A DNA stretch of 64,000 nucleotides from Colias croceus (Eukaryota > Arthropoda > Insecta > Lepidoptera > Pieridae), in contig NC_059550.1 in the NCBI RefSeq assembly GCF_905220415.1, forward strand, positions 2,482,501-2,546,500. Direction: 5' to 3'. The notes beneath the pieces were generated by a model, which saw only the letters and a list, made by a program, of their open reading frames with translations, was not told the DNA's origin and made no database searches. A program made the position numbers and the translations under genes. This document shows positions 57,530 to 64,000 of the stretch, one piece after another. Position 1 is the stretch's first letter. Each line of letters opens with the position of its first letter.

Positions 57530-58670
57530 GTTGCAAACCAATAATAATTATGTTCTTTATGTTGTTATCATCATCACTACAAAGTAGATTCTATATTCTT
57601 TCTTTAAAACTACGCAATGAATTTTTATGATATTTTAAATGATTAGAGTGATTCTCGAGAAAGGTTTAAGTCAAATATAATGGCATATGACAATAACATG
57701 ATAGCTATCAGAGCCTAGGGAGGAATTATTTAAGGTTCAACAAATAAAAGTTCCCTTCCAACTGTCATTTTATTTACATAAAGATAAAATTAATTTAAGA
57801 TGATACATTTGAACGAAATTGTATCAATGCCACAAACTAAATTATCAAGCCTATCTTTATATTAATTTTAATTACACACAATGATATTGTAAGAGGCCCA
57901 TCCTTTATACGAAGTAGGTATTGATCCATATTTCTTAAAATAGATGCCAATAAAACAAAAAAGCATCGAGCCTGTTAAGTGTATTCAGTGCCCAAAGTAC
58001 GTGACAATTGTTCAAGGCATTAGCAATAAAAATAGTTTGACAAGACACGTAGCAGTGTATTTTATGAGAAAACTCCATTAGTACGAGTGTCCTAAATACA
58101 CCAGCTAACAGTTTCTGAGTTCCGAGAGGCGATTGCAAACTTTTTCATTACGTGTCTCGCAGAGACGCCACAGTCGCGAAATCCGCTCAATGTTTACAAG
58201 TTTCCTTAAACTTTCTCGCTTTTACGAATAAAATGGGAGTCAAAAATAACGTTTTTATTTTCAGGTTAAACTTTGCGATCATTTTCTAGGTAGTATTTTT
58301 AACCTCGAGTTTTTCATTGATTCGTTTTCCTTTTTCTGTGATGCATAAAATGTGAATGGACGAAATGTGCATTCCTTTATCAGATAATGTAGAGTAAAAC
58401 CCCTAAATGCCTGAGTTTGAAATGGAATTTCGAGATAGAGATGGTCGATAAGATAGGGTTATCCCAGGAACTGTACTATATACAAAATTTGTCCCATTTA
58501 CTGCTATAAAATATTTAATTAATTATTAAATACAAATACAATTACAAGCCCACGTCCATATAATTTTCTAAACACTTCCATAGAAATAGAAAATGTATTG
58601 TTTCCGCAAGATTTATATAATTTATGCCTTTTCATAACACGTCCTTGTTTAAACATAACTCATCGTCCCT
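57530..58670. other. Spacer between MBF2-type and PSI genes
   Basis: Likely holds the MBF2-type 3' UTR (AATAAA at 57743-57748) and the promoter of the next gene. Nothing else is recognised. Confidence 0.5.
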
Positions 58671-58673
58671 TCC

Positions 58674-58680
58674 TATATAA
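58674..58680 (+). promoter_or_regulatory. TATA box for the PSI-domain gene
   Basis: TATATAA lies 54 bp before the ATG at 58728, so transcription would start near 58704 with a leader of about 25 bases. No other promoter motif is clear. Confidence 0.55.
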
Positions 58681-58727
58681 AGAGCTGGAAACAATTCGAA
58701 GAAACCATTATAAAGTTATAAAGCACG

Positions 58728-59600
58728 ATGATAAAGTTAATAAATTTATTTACAATTGTGAATATCTTCGTTACAATGTATACTTTAGGCCAGTTAGCAA
58801 TCGACCTAGATTCAGGAGATAGCCAAACATTCATTACAGATTTTGATTATATACCTCGTAATACAACTAATAATGTATTTAAAAACGATGTGATTCGACT
58901 ATCTAACACACAAAAGAAAGATAGTAAAGGTATGGCTTCGTATTGTAAATCCATTCGCTCCTGTTATCATTGTGTTCAAAGCGAAGAATATCTATGTGGA
59001 TGGTGCCATGATTTCGGTTGCACATCCAACCCATATAATCTTTGCCCAAAAACAATGGACGATAGTATGTACAGAGGCGTTTCCAGCTGCCCTCATATAC
59101 AACACGATGGAGACATCCTCATCCCAGCCGGTGTACGAACAAATCTTAAAGTAAAACTGCATGTCCTGGACCCGATAATATATAGAAAGAACATCATATG
59201 CCAAATTCGGTTGCAAGACAGGGTCACGCAACTAAAAGGATTCATTGTATCGAATTTTATTTATTGCTACCCCTTTACTATAGATGATGTTAATCTGAGT
59301 AAGTACAGAGGGTCATTCAAGCTGATCTGGGGCGGTGTGAATCCTTATTCCAACGAAATACCTGTATTGGTTTACAAATGCGAAAAGTTGGCGAAGAACT
59401 GTGTGTCTTGTACAAGTCTGCTTCCAGAATACGGCTGCGGTTGGTGCGAAGACACCCACAAATGTGTTGTCAGTGATAAATGCGAGGGAAACGTCATTAA
59501 ATTGACCGTAAACAAAACTTCTTGTTCTGTTCATGAGGTGAAATTGTTTCGTAAATATAATCGTGGTGCCAAAAACGTAAGTGTAAAGAAGATTATTTAG
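58728..59600 (+). CDS. Secreted mini-plexin-like protein: PSI-TIG-PSI, intronless
   Basis: 290 residues in one exon. Residues 1-23 are a signal peptide. PSI domain 1 spans 73-121 with eight cysteines (73, 79, 82, 90, 93, 98, 106, 121) and the hallmark GWC at 91-93. A TIG/IPT-like region spans about 126-215, with one cysteine pair (158 and 180). PSI domain 2 spans 218-266 with eight cysteines (218, 225, 228, 237, 240, 246, 252, 266) and CGWC at 237-240. The order and the VYKC and CGWC phrases match the PSI1-TIG-PSI2 part of plexin ectodomains. The semaphorin (sema) domain, later TIGs, membrane span and GAP domain are absent. Four N-glycosylation sequons (45, 189, 262, 283) fit an extracellular protein. 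It might bind plexin or semaphorin partners; that is inference. A TATA box and AATAAA (59765) frame it. The lack of introns suggests a retrocopy or an old partial duplication. The C-terminal tail is Lys-rich. Confidence 0.85.
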   Translation: MIKLINLFTIVNIFVTMYTLGQLAIDLDSGDSQTFITDFDYIPRNTTNNVFKNDVIRLSNTQKKDSKGMASYCKSIRSCYHCVQSEEYLCGWCHDFGCTSNPYNLCPKTMDDSMYRGVSSCPHIQHDGDILIPAGVRTNLKVKLHVLDPIIYRKNIICQIRLQDRVTQLKGFIVSNFIYCYPFTIDDVNLSKYRGSFKLIWGGVNPYSNEIPVLVYKCEKLAKNCVSCTSLLPEYGCGWCEDTHKCVVSDKCEGNVIKLTVNKTSCSVHEVKLFRKYNRGAKNVSVKKII

Positions 59601-59764
59601 GAAAGTTTTGTTTGTGAATGTCTGTGTTGTAAGATATTGTTGATTGTCAAATTAAGTCTTATAAGATTAATTTATTAAGTATTTTTTGTTGTGATAACGT
59701 ATAAGTTATGTAATTAATTAGAAATAGAAGATAAATATTTGTTTCCTGTTATAAGACAAAGATA

Positions 59765-59770
59765 AATAAA
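59765..59770 (+). terminator. Polyadenylation signal of the PSI-domain gene
   Basis: AATAAA 165 bp after the stop, followed by a GTCAGATAATCAGAG stretch. A reasonable 3' UTR length. Confidence 0.6.
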
Positions 59771-59789
59771 GTCAGATAATCAGAGTAAA

Positions 59790-61875
59790 AAAGTGAGGCA
59801 ATAGTATATTTTGTACCAAATAATAAAAATATTTTGTGTTGCTTCTTGCCCTTTAGAAATGTAAGCTATCAAACCATTAAAAGGGACAACATTATTACAA
59901 GTGATACAATTACCATCAATTTCTACAAATAACCCCGTAAGTATAGAAATTTTGACAAAGACATTCATGACCTTTTCTCCATATTTATAGAATTATCTAT
60001 TTTGATAATCTGAAATTTCCTTTTCAAGTTGAATTGATCATAGCAAAGGAGCTCTCTAGCTATCGTTGTTCTGTTTATAAATTGCTTAAAACAATTTCTC
60101 CGCAAACTATGCTCTGATTTTAATTACTACAATGCAATATATTCGAATGTAATACATATTTATATAGAAATTGTGCTTTACTCATAAATTTGGCATTAAA
60201 ATATTTCTTTTGTAGATACATGCCAATCTTCTATTTTCACACAATATAATAAAACTTTACAATAGGAATCCGCGTGTATATTCGAAAAGGACAGCACTCC
60301 GAACTTTATGAACTAGTTCCACATTTACGCGCTCGTTTAAGGTACATAAAATCTATTATTATATATTACCAGTAGCGTCACTTTAAAATTACATACAAAA
60401 CCTCATTTCCACGAACATTTCATTCATAATATTTCTATTTTTGTACTCGTCTCGTTTTAAAAACTGCCGCACCATATTTCAAAGCCGGAGACACGTAAAT
60501 CATTTGACAAACGATGCATCGGATCTTGCTTATTATGAATGGTCCCAATTTCCATGGAGAATTATAGTTCCCGTGTTTTGTGAAGGCTTTAAATTTGTGC
60601 ATTAACTGATTCATATCGTGTTTCTCTTTACGTACACTTTTGTGAAATAGCTGAGTGAGCATTTTAAAGATTCAATTGAGACATTCGTTGTGAGGTATGT
60701 TTTTATAGAAGATATTCAATTATTTCCTTTAGGTACCAAGATATTTCTTATGAGATTAACTCTGATAACGCGTACCTAGTCCCTTTATTTAGTTTACATT
60801 TTATAAATGGTGTTCCTTTATTATATTAACTTCTTTTTTATCATCTTCATTTCTTAATCGATAGTTTTTACATCATAATATGAAATAACTTTTACTTTAA
60901 CTTCAAACTAACTTACCATCTATCTATCTCTATTCACTATCTACCTACGTATACTATATGAAACATGATACAAAATGATGAGGTGAACTTTAAAAAACGT
61001 CAGTCGGGACCCGCATTAATTCGCCGTCCGACGCAATACGTCTTCCAAAAGTTTCCAATTTACACAATCCGATCGTAAATCTGCGGGGCTCAGTCTGAAA
61101 ATTTTAAAATATTACCGGTAGGGAAGCCGCAGAGGGGCCGATAGGTGTCGTGCTAGGGGCCCAGATGGACTTTGGACTTTCGAGTTCACTATAACGATTT
61201 ATTATGTTTAAAACTTGGGTTCTGAGTATATTTTAAAGAGTAATATTATAGAGAGGTAGTGTGGGAGTTTGTGGCATTGTAGGGGGCAATTTCTAGAAGT
61301 ACTGAACCAGTTGTGAAAATTATTTCTCTAAGCTAAACTATTCGCTATTTTTTGTCCTGTATAACTATTTATTGTTATCCAGGACTAAGGATGGATGGAT
61401 CCAGGACGAAGGATAAGTAGGTAAGATTTTTTTCTTTCAGCGCGCCTAAAGAATAAAATTGTAAGTAGGTACTTTGTTTTAGTAGTAGGTAATAGTTCTA
61501 AATTATGCCGTATCTTGCTTACGAAATAAGGTAATCATACTGAGGCCCCGCACAAAGCTACTGTCCTGCATTAATCCGGTTCTGTTTCCACAGAAACAGG
61601 AGATGCTACAGAATTACATTTTTAGGGTTGAATGATTTACGGGCAAGGAGTTTAGAACTAGAGGATTCATGGCTTGGCCTTATTTATCATGTTAGCTGTT
61701 GTGTTTTACCTTTAACAATTTGAATGTTTGTGAAAAAGGGTACAGATTTCATGTAACTCTATGTAAATATACATTATACATGTATAATCAATACAGGTAG
61801 GCAAATAGAAAATTAATCAACGTATTATATACGAATTATATCTAAGACGTTTGTTTGTAATTAATAATTATTACT
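59790..61875. other. Intergenic stretch with a GC-rich patch
   Basis: 61000-61190 is notably less AT-rich (CGTCAGTCGGGACCCGCATT, GGGAAGCCGCAGAGGGGCCG) and is not repeated elsewhere in the window. It has no convincing frame. It could be a conserved regulatory block or part of a non-coding exon. Confidence 0.4.
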
Positions 61876-61877
61876 TA

Positions 61878-62067
61878 CTAGTGGTCCGCCCCGGCTTCGC
61901 CCGTGGTACATAATATTGCGCAATAAAAGGTAGCCTATGTCCTTTCTCGGGTATCAAAATATCTCCATACCAAATTTCATGCAAATTAGTTCAGTAGTTT
62001 AGGCGTGATTAAGTAACAGACAGACAGACAGACAGAGTTACTTTCGCATTTATAATATTAGTATGGA
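61878..62067 (-). mobile_element. Helitron-like element, family A
   Basis: A complete copy: A before CTAG, GGTCCGCCCCGGCTTCGCCC, body, CAGA microsatellite, GA before T. Confidence 0.85.
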
Positions 62068-62069
62068 TT

Positions 62070-62450
62070 AATAGGACATGTCTAATAAAACAAGGAACTC
62101 GTTGTGACTCTGAAAAGCTGCAGTTTAAAGTCTCCTTTCAGGGGGTGTTATCCAAATTAATTTAGGTAGATACACTACGCCACGCCACTACTCTATTTTA
62201 ACACATATTCTATTGCTTTATGCAATGTATATTGTTCCTGTAATTATTTAGCAATGATTTATGCAGTATGCACATCATATTTCATTGTTTACGTATTCTT
62301 ACATCCTCATGTTACCCAAAATTGTTTCCCCATCAATCCACATCCAAAACCTACACAAAAATATAACAAATACGAAAACATAAGTACTCATGTTTCCAAT
62401 ACGCTAAGCATTTATTAGCCACATGAATATGTAAGACGTAATATCTGGCG
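62070..62450. other. Intergenic stretch
   Basis: No supported feature. Confidence 0.5.
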
Positions 62451-62453
62451 GGC

Positions 62454-62557
62454 ATGTCCGAAACAAAAGCTGATCGAGCGGAGAAAATTGAGCAGATGCT
62501 GCTGATTCCTACCTTTATCGGGTTACAATACTTGGGAACAAGGAAAAGAGGACGGAG
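62454..62557 (+). CDS. Possible first coding exon, unrecognised
   Basis: ATG at 62454 opens 34 codons plus two bases before GTAAGA at 62558, a good donor. The peptide begins MSETKADRAEKIEQML and ends in a basic KRGRR-like stretch. Composition is more protein-like and GC-richer than the surroundings. A stop (TAA) follows at once if the donor is not used. No partner exon is found downstream in the window. It may equally be a relic. Confidence 0.25.
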
Positions 62558-62559
62558 GT

Positions 62560-63935
62560 AAGATGCGCACGTTTTGGATACGGTATAAGATATTGTGTTG
62601 GATCGAACGAGTAGTTAAATAGCAAGAAGTAAAAATGAGTTTAGAACAAAAAAACTTTAATTACTAATTTAAGATAAAGTCTTTTGTAAAATTAAATTAA
62701 TTGAAAAAAAAATGTTTTAAAGAATAAGAACATACATGTAAGTCTTTTTTTTAATAGTTTTCATTTATGAAGTCTCTGAAATACTAGATAGAGTTTCACC
62801 GAGAATTTTTATTTATTTATATAAGCAACTCAAATATTTTGAATATTTGTATTGCATGCTATACATATAAATATATCGATAAGATGCCGCATCCATCGTT
62901 TACTAACTACTTGAAAACCAAGTTCTCGTTGTAAACGTCTGAACATTGATTTTCACAAATGGATCAGTAAGTGTATTGCGTTATAAGACCCTCCGATAAG
63001 TGGACGGACGCAATAACAAAGTCTTTTGTGCATCCTTATTTACCAAAATTAATAAACTAAAAGAATACGAAACAAGGAACCTTAGATATATTTACTTTTC
63101 TAGGTTTCATCGCCATCACCAAAAAATTGATAAAATCTTTAAAAATTGATTATCCGAAAATCGTAATTTTCTATATCATCCAACTTTTTTCTTCGTCTTA
63201 TAATATTTAAATTGTATGTTAGATTTTGTTTTGTTCTCAAAAAGCTATATTTTGATGAATATTTGCTATATCACGTGTAAGATTAATGGAATACTAATAA
63301 ATTCATTTTAAAGCTGATCATTTGACAATGTAAAAAAAAACAATAATGACAATTATTTAAACTCCCATACCAAGGCCGTTATAATGATTTATAAATCCTT
63401 GACATTTTAGCAAGCGATGATAGATAATAAATCTATAGTAGCCATAACAAAATTGATAATATATATTAATTACGGAAAAAAACTCGATTCAATATACATA
63501 ATCCTCAGAAACCTTTGAGTGGTACAAAGCTTGGGAAAAAATTTCAAAGCGAATTTACAAGGGAGCGGTAATCCTTAAAGAAGATGAGGCAAGGAATGCG
63601 TCAGTTTAATCCCAATGCAAGCCAGTTTTCACTTAACCTTTATTCTGAATACATTACGTTACATAAATCAGATAAGACCTCGCTTACATGTGCAAAACTT
63701 CAACGTAAACAAACGTTCAACTTACCTTCTAAATCGCGCTTTTTGCGTTCGCGGTTTGGTGGATTTGGTCCTTATTCATTGTAGGTATATTGATAACATG
63801 ATACTTTTATATCTTTATAGTAAGGAAATAAGTTCAATACATAGGGAGTAGGAGGACGCAAGTGGCCAGTAATTTTCACAAGTTTCACATTAGTTAGATA
63901 ATTAATAATTTTATTAAATAATTTAAATATACTGT
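62560..63935. other. AT-rich intergenic stretch
   Basis: No supported feature; overlapping frames near 63584-63851 show no signal or family resemblance. Confidence 0.45.
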
Positions 63936-63938
63936 ACA

Positions 63939-64000
63939 TGACTGACCAGTTGGCTCGGTCGGTATTGACTATTGACCCTGCCTTCCAATCCAGTGGTCGT
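63939..64000 (+). mobile_element. tRNA-derived SINE, family 1, cut by window end
   Basis: TGACTGACCAGTTGGCTCGG then CCCTGCCTTCCAATCCAGTG matches the head of the SINE at 4668. The B box lies beyond the window. A short ATTGACT duplication interrupts the A-box region. Confidence 0.75.

Overview
The window reads as AT-rich, gene-poor nuclear DNA of a moth or butterfly. The evidence is a dense scatter of lepidopteran-type repeats: at least fifteen short Helitron-like copies with the GC-rich 3' hairpin and CTAG end, two tRNA-derived SINE families, 5'-truncated LINE tails and many MITEs. There is also a gene of the insect MBF2 family. No bacterial features, rRNA, genuine tRNA gene or CRISPR array is seen.

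Layout. 1-1.75 kb holds the last two coding exons of a small, probably secreted gene (DUF1091/ML-like), ending in a polyA signal. 1.75-33 kb is intergenic or intronic DNA filled with repeats: Helitron-like copies, a TA-flanked MITE (15.25 kb), hAT and PIF/Harbinger-type MITEs (20.98 and 27.58 kb), a composite inverted repeat with a LINE tail inside it (23.35-24.25 kb), and a MITE nested in a Helitron (26.5 kb). 33.0-39.03 kb is a complete, very young LTR element of the errantivirus (insect endogenous retrovirus) type. It has 314-bp LTRs that read as identical, a 4-bp target duplication, a tRNA-Ser primer site, one fused gag-protease-integrase frame and an env frame. It lacks reverse transcriptase and RNase H. 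39-56 kb is again repeat-rich. 56-60 kb is the gene-bearing end: a two-exon MBF2-family secreted protein, then an intronless gene for a secreted PSI-TIG-PSI protein resembling a piece of the plexin ectodomain. 60-64 kb is intergenic, with one Helitron, a weak exon candidate and the start of a SINE cut by the window end.

How parts fit together. The three host genes all appear to encode small secreted proteins, but nothing shows that they act together. The errantivirus gag-pol frame makes capsid, protease and integrase. Env is probably expressed from a spliced RNA whose short first exon lies in the leader and supplies the start codon. Without reverse transcriptase the copy must have been mobilised by an enzyme supplied in trans. 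All functions are read by eye from sequence; no database search was run.
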